From NCBI GenBank assembly GCA_016286995.1, contig JAEEVA010000029.1:1-39808 (forward strand): a stretch of 39,808 bases of DNA. The letters run 5' to 3'. The stretch is from Prevotella sp. (GTDB lineage: Bacteria > Bacteroidota > Bacteroidia > Bacteroidales > Bacteroidaceae). Every line of letters starts with the position of its first letter. The stretch's first letter is position 1. This document shows, piece after piece, positions 1 to 8,617 of this stretch. Under the pieces are notes generated by a model. The model was not told where the DNA came from. It did not search any database and saw only the letters and a list, made by a program, of their open reading frames with translations. A program made the position numbers and the translations under genes.

Positions 1-2740
1 AGGCTACCTGGAACGAATAAAGCGGTAAGCAACCATCGTGATATTCGTTGTAGATTGGTATGGTCAGCGTCCCCTTGTCTTCTTGGGGCTTGTCTTCTTG
101 GGCCTCGGATTCTTGGTCTATATATCCTAAAACTTCATCATCCATAGTCGCCACGAAATCTGTGTTCGTCTTTTCATTGAAGAAAGGAACACCCCAAACA
201 CAGAAATCATCGTTTTGGGTACACCAGGATATTTCTGCCATCGCCTTTATCTGCTTCAAGAAATCATTTTTCCATTTGTCAGTTACAAGCAGATGATCTC
301 CCTTGGGTTCTATGAAGAGTTGAAGGTTGTCATACTTGTCTTTCGAACCTTTTACGCGGAGGAACAGGACAAAGTCTGGCTCAAAAGGACGGCCTTCTGC
401 GAAGTCATATATCCTCAAGTCCTTTTCATTGCGCACAAGATATATCTCGTCGTACTTCTCTTCGAACTTCTCCATCTTGCTCTCGATATATTTGACAAGA
501 GCCTTCTCCTCGGATGTGCCGTAGTTGTCATTATAGGCATACCATTTGACTTTCAGCAGGTCGAGTGCATATTCTGGATTGCTCGGTGTCTTCATCGATT
601 TTCCGAACTCTTGATTTCCGTTGGCCGGTATCGAGATGTTCAGCGATATCTTGTCTCTGAATATCGTGTTGAACTCTGATGGCTTGAATTCTTTTGTTCC
701 CCGATAACTTCTGCCTCTGGTCCGTAGCATGGGTTCCAACTCTTTCAGCACCATTCTGGCAATATACAGCTTGTCTTCCTGTGTGTAGCCTGCAAGCGAT
801 GTTTGGCTACCGTTCACTTTGACTGCAAGTTTTGCCAGATAGTTGTCGCTCTCGATAAACTCCTTACACGACTTGAGTTGCGGATAGAGTTGTTTCAGCG
901 AATTGAAATTGTATGTTGAAAAACTGTTTAGAGCCGTTCGTATAATATGCTTGCCCAATTCTTCTAGTTTTATGCTAATGATGACACTCGTCAGTACTTC
1001 ACTGGGTGCAGCATCGCCAAAGATAAGACCAGAACGCATCTTACCTGTAGGCATAACTACCTTGAATGTCTTTTTCAGTATGGCACAGCCTATGGTTCCA
1101 TCGTCTTCCAATTGTGCGAGCGGTTTTCGTTCGTTGGTAAACACGATACCTTTTTGGTAAAGGCGACTTCCCTTGAAATCGTCTTTCAGGAAAAGGTCGA
1201 GTTGCACTCTTGATTCGGGTATGATTCCTTTCTCTCTGAGTACAGTCTTGAGTTCCTGAATATAACGTGGATTGTGGGCACTATGATAATGCAGTTTCTC
1301 TATCACGCGAAGCGGATTCGATGCGTCGCCGTCGTATTTTCGTTTGTCGGTTTCAAACTCAGGATGGCTAGGGTCGGCGAAAGGCATATATCGTGCTCCA
1401 CGCCCTATCAACTGGGCTTCCTGAATAGTCGTTTTGCCCGGTTTTCCGTTCTCCACTACACGTGAATCATATAGCCTGACAATATCATACAGGTTCAGCA
1501 CATCCCAGCCTTCGTTGAGCATATCTACGGCAAAGATAGCACGGATACCATTCGATGGGTCTTCAAGCGTATTGAGCAATTGTTGCTTTTCCGCAGAAAT
1601 GTTATTCCCATCTACAAGTAGGAGACGTTCTTCTGCGAATTCCTCTTTTAGCTCAAGTATCAAATTCTCAGCAGAGATGGCATGTGCGTCAAAGTAGTCA
1701 AAAGCTGCCTTCAAATCATCCTTGGCCCTTTCCCGTATCCTATTCACTCCGTTTATGTCAAGCCTTGAAACGGCACTTATGAACTCAGTATATATTTCTT
1801 TGTTGTCTGGGATGGTCTTGGATTTCAATAGCACAACGGGCTTGATGTTCAGCCTTATGCTAGCAAACAATTTACGCTTATACTGACTTAGAATCATTGC
1901 CTGAAGCGCTCTGTCAAGTGGGGCGAGGTCGGTCTCTACCACCTCCACATCTTTCGAGTATCGGTCCTCGCGAAACTTCTTGAGTTGGTAGTCAAAGATG
2001 ATTTTATCTTCGTATTTCTGGGCAATGGCAGAATCTGAAAGATCAGCAGTAGCAGTAAACTCCAGCAAGATGTTGGGCAAAGCACCGTTATCCTTGTTGA
2101 AAATGTTCGTTATAGTCTGTTCCCAGTTCTTGATGTGCTGTTCCTCTTCTTTCGTCTTAGAACCGCGTTTGGTCCAGGCATTCATGTGGTGAGCTTCATC
2201 TGAAATCAAGACAACAGGCTGGTCTGTGAAATCATCATAAGTCAGCGCATTCTCCTTTTCAGAGTTCAAGTCTGAGTGAAGCCCTTGAATAGTGCAAAGA
2301 CAGAGGTTTATACAGTCTGTTGCCGCACCCTGGAAGTTGTCAACATTCCTGATTTCCACCCGATTCCCATTGATTGCTATCTGTGGTGCAAAGAGATATT
2401 TACTTGATGCAGCGTTGAGAAAGTTATCCTTTGTTTTCTCTACGATATTAGTGCTATCTACAAAGAACAGAAAGTTGCGGTAACCCTGTTCGTAGAGATA
2501 AAGCATTGCACCAGCCATTATCAATGTTTTGCCAGAACCTGTTGCCATGTGAAACAGCAGATGAGGGCGAGCCTGCTTGCCATCGAAGTCGTTAGCAATA
2601 TACATCAAGAAGTTCCGAAAACACTCTACTTGATATGGCCTGAGTTTTCTTGAAAGACTCGTTTCAAAATAGTCGGGCAGTGGTACGCGATTTATCGTAC
2701 CATTCATCAGCCCACTGTAGAACAATTCCTTTATTGCCAT
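1..2740 (-). CDS. res: Type III restriction enzyme, Res subunit (partial, open at left edge)
   Basis: This is the helicase-nuclease subunit of a type III restriction-modification system. It translocates on DNA by ATP hydrolysis and cuts beside unmethylated recognition sites, working in complex with Mod. My translation from the ATG at 2740 runs 913 codons without a stop and leaves the window. SF2 helicase motifs are visible: Walker A MATGSGKT (residues 65-72), DEAH box (181-184), motif III FTATAD, and motif VI QLIGRGAR (443-450). Near the C-terminus P788-D789 followed by E811-P-K813 forms the PD-ExK nuclease signature expected for the family. Its start lies 2 bases after the mod stop, so the two genes are probably co-transcribed and translationally coupled. 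No frameshift or in-frame stop was found, so restriction is probably intact up to the edge. Confidence 0.93.
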   Translation of the reverse strand, partial: MAIKELFYSGLMNGTINRVPLPDYFETSLSRKLRPYQVECFRNFLMYIANDFDGKQARPHLLFHMATGSGKTLIMAGAMLYLYEQGYRNFLFFVDSTNIVEKTKDNFLNAASSKYLFAPQIAINGNRVEIRNVDNFQGAATDCINLCLCTIQGLHSDLNSEKENALTYDDFTDQPVVLISDEAHHMNAWTKRGSKTKEEEQHIKNWEQTITNIFNKDNGALPNILLEFTATADLSDSAIAQKYEDKIIFDYQLKKFREDRYSKDVEVVETDLAPLDRALQAMILSQYKRKLFASIRLNIKPVVLLKSKTIPDNKEIYTEFISAVSRLDINGVNRIRERAKDDLKAAFDYFDAHAISAENLILELKEEFAEERLLLVDGNNISAEKQQLLNTLEDPSNGIRAIFAVDMLNEGWDVLNLYDIVRLYDSRVVENGKPGKTTIQEAQLIGRGARYMPFADPSHPEFETDKRKYDGDASNPLRVIEKLHYHSAHNPRYIQELKTVLREKGIIPESRVQLDLFLKDDFKGSRLYQKGIVFTNERKPLAQLEDDGTIGCAILKKTFKVVMPTGKMRSGLIFGDAAPSEVLTSVIISIKLEELGKHIIRTALNSFSTYNFNSLKQLYPQLKSCKEFIESDNYLAKLAVKVNGSQTSLAGYTQEDKLYIARMVLKELEPMLRTRGRSYRGTKEFKPSEFNTIFRDKISLNISIPANGNQEFGKSMKTPSNPEYALDLLKVKWYAYNDNYGTSEEKALVKYIESKMEKFEEKYDEIYLVRNEKDLRIYDFAEGRPFEPDFVLFLRVKGSKDKYDNLQLFIEPKGDHLLVTDKWKNDFLKQIKAMAEISWCTQNDDFCVWGVPFFNEKTNTDFVATMDDEVLGYIDQESEAQEDKPQEDKGTLTIPIYNEYHDGCLPLYSFQVA

Positions 2741-2742
2741 CG

Positions 2743-4743
2743 TTATGCCTTTTTGTAGAATTCACGAGTTAAACGCTTGTCCTCTTCGCTGATAGCATAT
2801 TCCTCACTATCAATATCGCTGAAGGGTACGTAGAGCATGTTCTTGTCAAGGCACTCTATAAGGAAACGCTTCTGGTCTTCAATAGAGAGAGCTTCAAAGT
2901 CAGAAGCATTAGCATCGATTGTAGCAATATTTATCTTGTAACTGAGATATCCGGTTTCCTTCATTTGCGTCCAAATTGTCTTCAACTCATCAGTAGTAGT
3001 TGCAGTCTGTATCATGTCCACAAATATATCATTTGCTTTGGCTAACTCACAATAAATGAAAGAACCGCCACCTTGCCAGTTGACAAGTTTGCTGATTCCC
3101 GATTGTTCGCCAACAGAAACATTCTTTAGGCGTTTCATGGACATTTCTATTTGAGAGTCAAGCTGATCGCAAGTTATAAACTGACGCCCCATTTTGTATG
3201 CTACAGAAGCTGTAGTCCCGCTACCAGAAAAGAAATCCAAAACAATATCGCCAGGATTGGATGCCATGTTTATGATTCTTCTAATCAACCTTTCTGGCTT
3301 CTTGCCACCTTTTAACTTCACACCCCCTTCTTTTGCAATACCTTCATATGAAATATCCGTCCACATGTTCGTTAATTGCATGCTAGGAGTTGTCTCACCG
3401 TCTATTTCTCTAACTTTCTTTGAGTAGAATGCGATTTCTTGCGCTTTCGTTACATACAAGGTGTAATTGTTTGGCCTTTCAAGGCTATAGATAGCCTCAG
3501 GGTTTAATCGCGATTGTTCTCTTAGAGCTACGGCTTCAGCTGCTGCATCATCATTAATTGCAGTCAAACGGAATACACGTTCTTTATTCTTCAAGGCAAA
3601 ATCACCTACGAGTTGCATGAAAAGATGCTCGTTGACTTTCTTTAGAGCTGCTTTTTTGTCAGAATATCCCAGTTCCTTTGCAACAAGAGAATCAACTCTT
3701 TCAAACACCCAATCAGAGCAAGGCTGGTCTGGGTTGGTTATATAAAATGCATAGTTTGCATCATATTCTGATTTCACATACTGCTGATTGAATTTCCATT
3801 GAGACTTGTGCTTTGCAAAAGCAAGAATATATTCTGCCGTCTCAAAAACTCCAGGATTCACACTGGCAAATCCTGAAGGCGATTTTGTCTTGACAGTTAT
3901 CTTGTTAATGAAATTGTTCTCTCCATCATTATTGAATACATCTTTCAAAATGAGATGCAGTTCACCAACGCCGTCATCGCTGATTTGCACAAAGATGGCC
4001 CCATCGTCACTAAGTAATTCTCTGGCTATCTCCAATCGGTTCTTCATAAAAGTACACCAAGTGGAAAGTTTGAAGTTCGAATTGTAGTTAAAGGTATCCT
4101 CCTTCTTATTTGCTACAAAATAATATGGAGGATCTATGTATATCAGTTTTATTCTACCAGCAAATTTTTTGCGGAGAGAATAGAGGGCCAGAAGATTATT
4201 CCCTTTGATGATAAGATTGTCAGTAGAGAGCAAATGTTCTACATCATGCTCTCCATCCTTATCAAACCTCTTGAATTCCGTAAAAACCTTAGGCTCAGTC
4301 AGTCGATTGATGGCATCAGGTGCAAGTATTTCGCTCCAGAAGATTTCGTCACGCCTGGCATCTTCTTTTGTCTGTCCTCCTTCAAGCATGCAATCTTTGT
4401 ATGGCCAGGAAAGAACCACCTCACGGCTCTCACTAACGTATCTACCATCCTCATCTGTAAGCCCAATTTTATTCTTATATGAGGTATAGCTGTCAGCCAA
4501 GAAAGACTTGTTCATCACGAAGCGTTGGAACTTCACTTTGTCAAAAACCTTCACGCCTTCTACATCAGTAAAAAAACAAGCAGCGAGCTCTTCGTTAGCC
4601 AGTAGTAGTCTTATCAAATTCGGTTGAAGTGAAAGTGCTGCTTCAACGATGCTGTTCTTTATCAATTGCCCATCAGCGGCACAGAATTGATCTTCCATTC
4701 TAAGTGCCCCTTCCAACACGTGGTATAAATGCAGATTGTCCAT
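2743..4743 (-). CDS. mod: Type III DNA methyltransferase, Mod subunit
   Basis: This is the site-specific methyltransferase (probably adenine-N6) and specificity subunit of the type III system; Mod recognises the target and recruits Res. The 666-residue length is typical. The catalytic motif DPPY is at residues 204-207, in the context KLIYIDPPYYF. The SAM-binding motif FFSGSGT is at 504-510, preceded by NPGDIVLD. This order (DPPY before FxGxG) marks a beta-class enzyme, and the stretch of roughly 270-470 between the motifs would be the target-recognition domain. The start at 4743 gives a good N-terminus. There is no simple-sequence repeat at the 5' end that would suggest the slipped-strand phase variation seen in many mod genes. 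The leader contains the structured element at 4861-5064. Confidence 0.94.
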   Translation of the reverse strand: MDNLHLYHVLEGALRMEDQFCAADGQLIKNSIVEAALSLQPNLIRLLLANEELAACFFTDVEGVKVFDKVKFQRFVMNKSFLADSYTSYKNKIGLTDEDGRYVSESREVVLSWPYKDCMLEGGQTKEDARRDEIFWSEILAPDAINRLTEPKVFTEFKRFDKDGEHDVEHLLSTDNLIIKGNNLLALYSLRKKFAGRIKLIYIDPPYYFVANKKEDTFNYNSNFKLSTWCTFMKNRLEIARELLSDDGAIFVQISDDGVGELHLILKDVFNNDGENNFINKITVKTKSPSGFASVNPGVFETAEYILAFAKHKSQWKFNQQYVKSEYDANYAFYITNPDQPCSDWVFERVDSLVAKELGYSDKKAALKKVNEHLFMQLVGDFALKNKERVFRLTAINDDAAAEAVALREQSRLNPEAIYSLERPNNYTLYVTKAQEIAFYSKKVREIDGETTPSMQLTNMWTDISYEGIAKEGGVKLKGGKKPERLIRRIINMASNPGDIVLDFFSGSGTTASVAYKMGRQFITCDQLDSQIEMSMKRLKNVSVGEQSGISKLVNWQGGGSFIYCELAKANDIFVDMIQTATTTDELKTIWTQMKETGYLSYKINIATIDANASDFEALSIEDQKRFLIECLDKNMLYVPFSDIDSEEYAISEEDKRLTREFYKKA

Positions 4744-4860
4744 GTATCTCTTATGTCATGCGCCTACAGATACCCACAATAAGCAGACTTTTATATGATT
4801 GCCCGTCTTGTTTGACTACATACCAGAAAAGAACGAGGGTATCTCCTTCTGCCCGTTCCG

Positions 4861-5064
4861 ACATTTAGGCCGTAGGAAGTGCCTTCTCAATAGAACGAAC
4901 AGATTCGATACCCTCAGACGGTATATATACAATGCACCCAAAAGTGTGCGTGAGGGCATACTGTTAGCCCTCGGCACACTCCGGCTGCGCATGATATACA
5001 CATCCGTAGGCGTCACCTCTGCGTTTGTCTTTGATTGAGATTTGAGTTTCCTACGTTCAAATGT
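4861..5064. other. Structured inverted-repeat element, possible ncRNA or mod leader
   Basis: A 204-bp element is bounded by an imperfect inverted repeat: ACATTT-AGGC-CGTAGGAA (4861-4878) pairs with TTCCTACG-TTC-AAATGT (5048-5064), 14 pairs with an internal loop. Inside is a second hairpin (4944-4979): GTGTG and CACAC plus GAGGGC and GCCCTC, with a 9-base loop. Both strands have short open frames across it (4799-5038 plus, 4816-5097 minus), but neither looks like a protein. Short hypothetical proteins resembling the minus-strand frame are, as I recall, annotated repeatedly in Prevotella genomes, which suggests a dispersed element conserved at the nucleic-acid level. On the minus strand it would lie in the mod transcript leader, downstream of the promoter at 5169-5177. 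Confidence 0.5.
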
Positions 5065-5168
5065 CCAAAAACAAAGCGTACAGTGTCGCTTTTCCAATAT
5101 GTAGTGCTCCGCCCTGCGGCTCCGTCGTCCTCAGATGACATCGTTGCCGCAACGGGCAGATAGCATTT

Positions 5169-5177
5169 GCAAAGATA
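5169..5177 (-). promoter_or_regulatory. Bacteroidota-type -7 box upstream of mod-res
   Basis: On the minus strand the sequence reads TATCTTTGC, a perfect TAnnTTTGC box. A clear TTTG -33 is not visible; the upstream sequence is A/T-rich. If used, it gives a leader of about 420 bases that includes the structured element before mod. Confidence 0.5.
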
Positions 5178-5282
5178 CAAAAAATTCTATTATCTTTTTA
5201 AAATAAGGTGTAATTTAAATCAATTTTAACCGTTTGAAGCTGATATCCTACATCTCGCAAGCTCATCTGGCCCTTTTCTGTT

Positions 5283-5460
5283 TCAATTATTCCATCTGAA
5301 CAAAAGATTTTCTGTCAGAATCTGTCGAAATCTCATATTTGAGTTCATTTCGACTGTTTCTAACAGAATATCTGGTGCAAAAGATACAACTTTTTTCCAG
5401 AAATAGCACGAAATCCAACTTTTTTGTTGCATTTCTACCAAGAAAAAGTTGGTTTTCGTG
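5283..5460. repeat. AT-rich gene-free stretch with several inverted repeats
   Basis: No gene is convincing here; the 62-codon minus frame is low-complexity and unsupported. The stretch contains TTCTG-T-CAGAA (5310-5320), TTCT-AAC-AGAA (5358-5368), TCGAAAT and ATTTCGA (5325-5331, 5347-5353), and a longer hairpin from CGAAATCCAACTTTTTT (5409) to AAAAAGTTGGTTTTCG (5459). The last could end transcription from the minus-strand gene that stops at 5512, but it lacks a following U-tract outside the stem. Confidence 0.4.
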
Positions 5461-5511
5461 TATATTTTCATTGTTTAATCGGTTGAAAACACCTTAGATG
5501 GATGTTGTCTG

Positions 5512-5955
5512 TCATCCGAAGTCCCAGTCTGTTTCGTAGTGGTCGAAATGGATGCCCTCTGTACTGCAGAAGTGGGATAGGATTTGCATGATGTCATCCT
5601 GCTGCTTGGGCGAAAGTTTGTTTTCGCCGTGATGGTAACGATAGTAAGGACCCATGCCGGCGCTAAAGTATAAACGCACACAGTGGCGGGCCTCCGCCTT
5701 TTGGTGACGCGGCACATTGTCATACAGATGACTAAATCCCCAAGCCTTCCTCACCAGTCGTTTCTCGCAATAACAGTGGCACTCGCCATCCTGCCAAGCC
5801 GTAGGATACACCGCCTGACCAATATGCCGTTCCTGCGGGCTCGTCAACACATTGGCTAAATAGTGCATACAGGTGTCCTTGCGCTTGCAAGCATCGTTGA
5901 AACATCGGGCATAGCCCCAAGGAATGTCTTTCGCTTTCAATTCTTTTTCTTCCAT
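5512..5955 (-). CDS. Small Cys-rich protein (DUF6078-like), unknown function
   Basis: A 147-residue soluble protein with no signal peptide or membrane segment. It carries clustered cysteines: C18, C23 and C29, then C59-x-C61-x-C63, with later C92 and C120. That spacing suggests a metal-binding (zinc) fold. I believe it matches the Bacteroidales family annotated as DUF6078, from recollection only. It lies 164 bases downstream of the VapE-like gene on the same strand, separated by inverted copies of the GGGAGAGATG repeat, so the two may belong to one mobile or defence-type unit. No function is claimed. Confidence 0.7.
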   Translation of the reverse strand: MEEKELKAKDIPWGYARCFNDACKRKDTCMHYLANVLTSPQERHIGQAVYPTAWQDGECHCYCEKRLVRKAWGFSHLYDNVPRHQKAEARHCVRLYFSAGMGPYYRYHHGENKLSPKQQDDIMQILSHFCSTEGIHFDHYETDWDFG

Positions 5956-6007
5956 ATCTCTTAACTCTTATCTATTATCTCTTATCTTTTTGACTTTTTC
6001 AAAAAAA

Positions 6008-6111
6008 ATCTCTCATCTCTCCCACAATCGTTGGAATCGCCTTTGTACAAAGAGGTTTCAGCATGGGAGAGATTTTTTTCATCTCTCCCATATCTCTCCT
6101 TCATCTCTCCC
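6008..6111. repeat. CATCTCTCCC repeats, 11-bp phased (left flank of vapE)
   Basis: CATCTCTCCC occurs exactly at 6014-6023, 6080-6089 and 6102-6111, with a variant TATCTCTCCT at 6091-6100. The steps are 66, 11 and 11 bp, all multiples of 11. One copy in opposite orientation (GGGAGAGAT) is at 6065-6073 and forms a hairpin with the 6080 copy. These are the reverse complement of the repeats upstream of vapE at 7588-7698, so the vapE gene is bracketed by inverted clusters. The stretch lies between the vapE stop and the small Cys-rich gene. Confidence 0.8.
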
Positions 6112-6119
6112 ATCACCCC

Positions 6120-7361
6120 TCATGCAGCCTTCAGTGGAACGACCTCGTAGTAAGCCACATGAGAATGTTCCTTGTGCTTGAAACCAAGGGCCGAGATGGT
6201 CTTTCCGAGCCTGACCTTGTTGCCAACGGTGTTCTGCAGCGACGGATAGTCCTTCTGCATGAGGCTAATCATTTCACCACAGTTCATCATCTTCACCACC
6301 TCGCCCTCATGAGGCTGACGGAAGCAGGCCACAAACATCTCACCCAGGTCCTTCTTCTCCATGAAATCTTGGTTCAGCTGCTGGATGCGGGCCACCTCAT
6401 CGTTGTTAAACCAGTAGGGCGCCTTCTGCTCCAGCAGTTCGTAGGTCACCTGCGCATACAACTGACCATAGTCTATGTCGCCCGTGTTGTCAATCATCTG
6501 TCCGTCAGGAATCAGGATGCAGATGTAGCGACGCGAACCTGTGGCATCCTTCAGCGGATGACGATTGTTGGTAGTTGCCACAAACGAGGCAAATCGCGTG
6601 CGGTCCTCCTGGGCACGTCCGAAGATAGGACGTCCGTTCACCTTGCTGACACTCAGCGTCTGTTTCAGCGACGACTGCTGAGAGGGACGGATGGCGTCGA
6701 GCTCATCCAGGTTGACGAAGAGATTGTTCGTCAGCGCCATCTCCTTGTCGAACTTGTTCGACAGGTTCAGGTGATCCAGATAGTACTCGCGCAGATGGTG
6801 AGGCAGCAAACGGCGCACGAAGGTCGTCTTGCCACAGCCCTGCGCACCAATCAGCGTAGGCACACACTCGTTGCCGTGCAGCATGTCCATCTGCATCCAG
6901 TGGGCCACAGCCGAGCGTAGCCAGATGGTCAGATAGTTCAGCTGTTCGGACGTGATGCCTGGAATGCGAGAGAAGATGCGGGCAATGTGATTGTGTCCGT
7001 CCCATTTGGGCAGACTGCACAGAAAGCCCTGAACGGGATTGTGTTCAGGAACCTCCTCCGACTGCACATACTCCGTAATCTCCGTTTTCGGACTACCCTT
7101 TTCGAGCACCTGTTCGCGCTTGGCACGAATCACGATGCTGTTCAGAGCAGCCTGTGTCAACGGCCTGTAAATCAATTCAGCCTCATCAGAGGCGCCAGAG
7201 AGCTTTGCCCCAGTTTCCTTGGGCAGGATTGCAAACTCTACCTTTCCGTTCAGAACGTTCCTACGGAAGCGGTAGTTCTCGTTGAGGAACTGCTCAATGA
7301 CGAGCGTTACCTCCTGTGAAGCAGCGAGTGCCTCACCAGTTGTGGTCATGTTTTTCTCCAT
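6120..7361 (-). CDS. VapE-like P-loop ATPase (virulence-associated E family)
   Basis: A 413-residue protein of the VapE/primase-helicase-like P-loop family, common in mobile islands and phage satellites. Walker A GAQGCGKT is at residues 172-179, Walker B NLFVNLDELD at 213-222, a sensor VATTNN at 261-266 and a possible arginine finger at R277-R278. The C-terminal about 120 residues resemble the DUF3874-type tail found on Bacteroidales members (recollection). No primase domain, integrase or capsid gene is nearby, so this is a stand-alone copy. A second Met at codon 5 is an alternative start. A canonical promoter lies at 7455-7485. Inverted clusters of an 11-bp-phased decamer flank the gene, and four 22-bp-spaced palindromes lie further upstream. 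In related satellites such repeats near a replication ATPase can be an origin; that role is inference here. Confidence 0.85.
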   Translation of the reverse strand: MEKNMTTTGEALAASQEVTLVIEQFLNENYRFRRNVLNGKVEFAILPKETGAKLSGASDEAELIYRPLTQAALNSIVIRAKREQVLEKGSPKTEITEYVQSEEVPEHNPVQGFLCSLPKWDGHNHIARIFSRIPGITSEQLNYLTIWLRSAVAHWMQMDMLHGNECVPTLIGAQGCGKTTFVRRLLPHHLREYYLDHLNLSNKFDKEMALTNNLFVNLDELDAIRPSQQSSLKQTLSVSKVNGRPIFGRAQEDRTRFASFVATTNNRHPLKDATGSRRYICILIPDGQMIDNTGDIDYGQLYAQVTYELLEQKAPYWFNNDEVARIQQLNQDFMEKKDLGEMFVACFRQPHEGEVVKMMNCGEMISLMQKDYPSLQNTVGNKVRLGKTISALGFKHKEHSHVAYYEVVPLKAA

Positions 7362-7454
7362 AATATATGTTCTTCAAAAGATTATTCTATCTCCTTGCTG
7401 CCATCTCCTTGTAGCAGTTTCGTTGCGCTTTTCACAGCGTGTTTTTCGATGGTA

Positions 7455-7485
7455 CAAAGGTACGTAATTTATTTGAGTTATGCAA
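7455..7485 (-). promoter_or_regulatory. Promoter of the VapE-like gene
   Basis: On the minus strand TTGC (7485-7482) is followed after 19 bases by TACCTTTG (7462-7455), matching the Bacteroidota -33/-7 arrangement. The start codon at 7361 lies roughly 85 bases downstream of the expected start of transcription. The repeat arrays at 7588-7885 lie upstream of this promoter. Confidence 0.65.
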
Positions 7486-7587
7486 GTCTTTTCTTAAATT
7501 ATTTCCAAGTTTTTCTCAATTGTTAAAATCAAATCTGCGGAGTAGGCAGTCGGTTGAGACGTCGACACTCGTTTTAGGTGTATCGAC

Positions 7588-7698
7588 GGGAGAGATGACG
7601 GGAGTGATTTGGGAGAGACGTGGGAGAGATGACGGGAGAGATGAAAATGGCAAGATCCCTTTGTTTAAAGGGCTCGGCACCATCCGACGGGAGAGATG
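7588..7698. repeat. GGGAGAGATG tandem repeats, 11-12-bp phased (right flank of vapE)
   Basis: Copies start at 7588, 7600 (GGGAGTGATT), 7611 (GGGAGAGACG), 7622, 7634 and 7689. Steps are 12, 11, 11, 12 and 55 bp, so every copy falls on about the same face of the helix. They lie about 100 bases upstream of the vapE promoter and are inverted relative to the cluster at 6008-6111. Confidence 0.85.
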
Positions 7699-7709
7699 GA
7701 CCACTTTTC

Positions 7710-7885
7710 GTTAATACTCTGTCGTTTTCTGTCAATAATGCAAGCTTAATTTTCAATAATGCCGCCTTATTTGTGCTAAACCTTGCTTTATTTGCGTCAA
7801 ATGTTCCCTTACTGGGAACTATTTATTCCCAGCTTGGGAACAATATATTCCCGGCCTGGGAATAAAACATTCCCACCGTGGGAAT
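7710..7885. repeat. 22-bp-period palindrome array, TTCCC-N5-GGGAA x4
   Basis: Four perfect palindromic units TTCCC-N5-GGGAA occupy 7804-7818, 7826-7840, 7848-7862 and 7870-7884, a constant 22-bp step with different 5-base centres (TTACT, AGCTT, GGCCT, ACCGT). Moving left in the same 22-bp register are degenerate units (7732-7753, 7754-7775, 7776-7797, perhaps 7710-7731) that share A/T-rich spacers and T-rich right halves. The array lies in the 542-bp gene-free interval between the vapE start and the stop of the gene at 7904. The arms are conserved and the centres vary, as expected for repeated protein-binding sites rather than CRISPR spacers. Confidence 0.85.
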
Positions 7886-7903
7886 GTCGTTCGTGCCATT
7901 AAG

Positions 7904-8557
7904 TCATCTTAATTTTCCTGCCTTTCGTATCTCCAACAGATAGTCATAGAGTATCTGTTGGGCTTTGGCTCTATAAGGAAGATGATTGTGGTTTCGACTC
8001 GAATGGCCAAATGATGCAACAGCTCCATAAGTTCGATTGTCCTCGCTATAAAGTTCGAAAACGTTATATCCAATGAAAGTATAAGCCCCAAAGTGAAAAA
8101 GAACTGTTGGATGATGTGCTATATCAATGACTTCAAAAAGCGGGACGGGCACTTCTGCATTTTTCTGATTTAACTCCTCGCAGACTTTGTTGAGCTCGGT
8201 TTGAAAGTGAATGATGTCAGTATAGTTGCTCACACCATCGTGAAATTCATATAGAATCTCGTAGCCGTCTTCGGTTTTTACATATACAGCGATTAGGTCA
8301 TCAGGGTATTTCTGATTGAATTTCTCAGAGATGCGTTCCATGTCATGATCAAAACTATACCATGAACATCCAATTTCTGGGTCATAATTGGCATCGCTTA
8401 TACACAGTATGTTGAGAGGTTCCCCATCGTACTGATAGACGGTTTCCTCTCTCAACTCAAAAGATAGTTTCTCTTCTTCAATAAGGGATTGAAGGTATAA
8501 AAGTTTCTGTTTGTCGTTATCGTATAGAAAAATGGAATGTCGTGAATAGTAGGCCAT
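7904..8557 (-). CDS. Hypothetical protein, 217 residues
   Basis: I do not recognise this family. The protein is soluble, acidic and rich in aromatic residues, with no signal peptide or membrane helix. It begins MAYYSRHSIFLYDND and includes an internal stretch FHFGAYTFIGYNVFEL. It starts 60 bases after the stop of the ATPase gene on the same strand, so the two probably share a transcript from the promoter at 9979. Codon use is more A/T-rich than in the nearby housekeeping genes, consistent with accessory DNA. Its stop lies 19 bases from the 22-bp palindrome array. Confidence 0.7.
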   Translation of the reverse strand: MAYYSRHSIFLYDNDKQKLLYLQSLIEEEKLSFELREETVYQYDGEPLNILCISDANYDPEIGCSWYSFDHDMERISEKFNQKYPDDLIAVYVKTEDGYEILYEFHDGVSNYTDIIHFQTELNKVCEELNQKNAEVPVPLFEVIDIAHHPTVLFHFGAYTFIGYNVFELYSEDNRTYGAVASFGHSSRNHNHLPYRAKAQQILYDYLLEIRKAGKLR

Positions 8558-8617
8558 GTAATTCGTTTAACTGTTTGTTTTCTTCCAATGAAACTCGATA
8601 GTTCATGTCTTTTGTCC

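Noticed and set aside
2743..4743. Phase-variable mod gene
   Set aside because: No homopolymer or short tandem repeat near the start that could slip; the frame is intact.
4799..5097. Two overlapping small genes on opposite strands
   Set aside because: Both frames coincide with an inverted-repeat structured element and neither has a promoter-start arrangement or recognisable domain.
7710..7885. CRISPR array candidate
   Set aside because: Period is 22 bp, the repeats are short palindromes, and the intervening 7-base sequences are too short for spacers; no cas genes are present.
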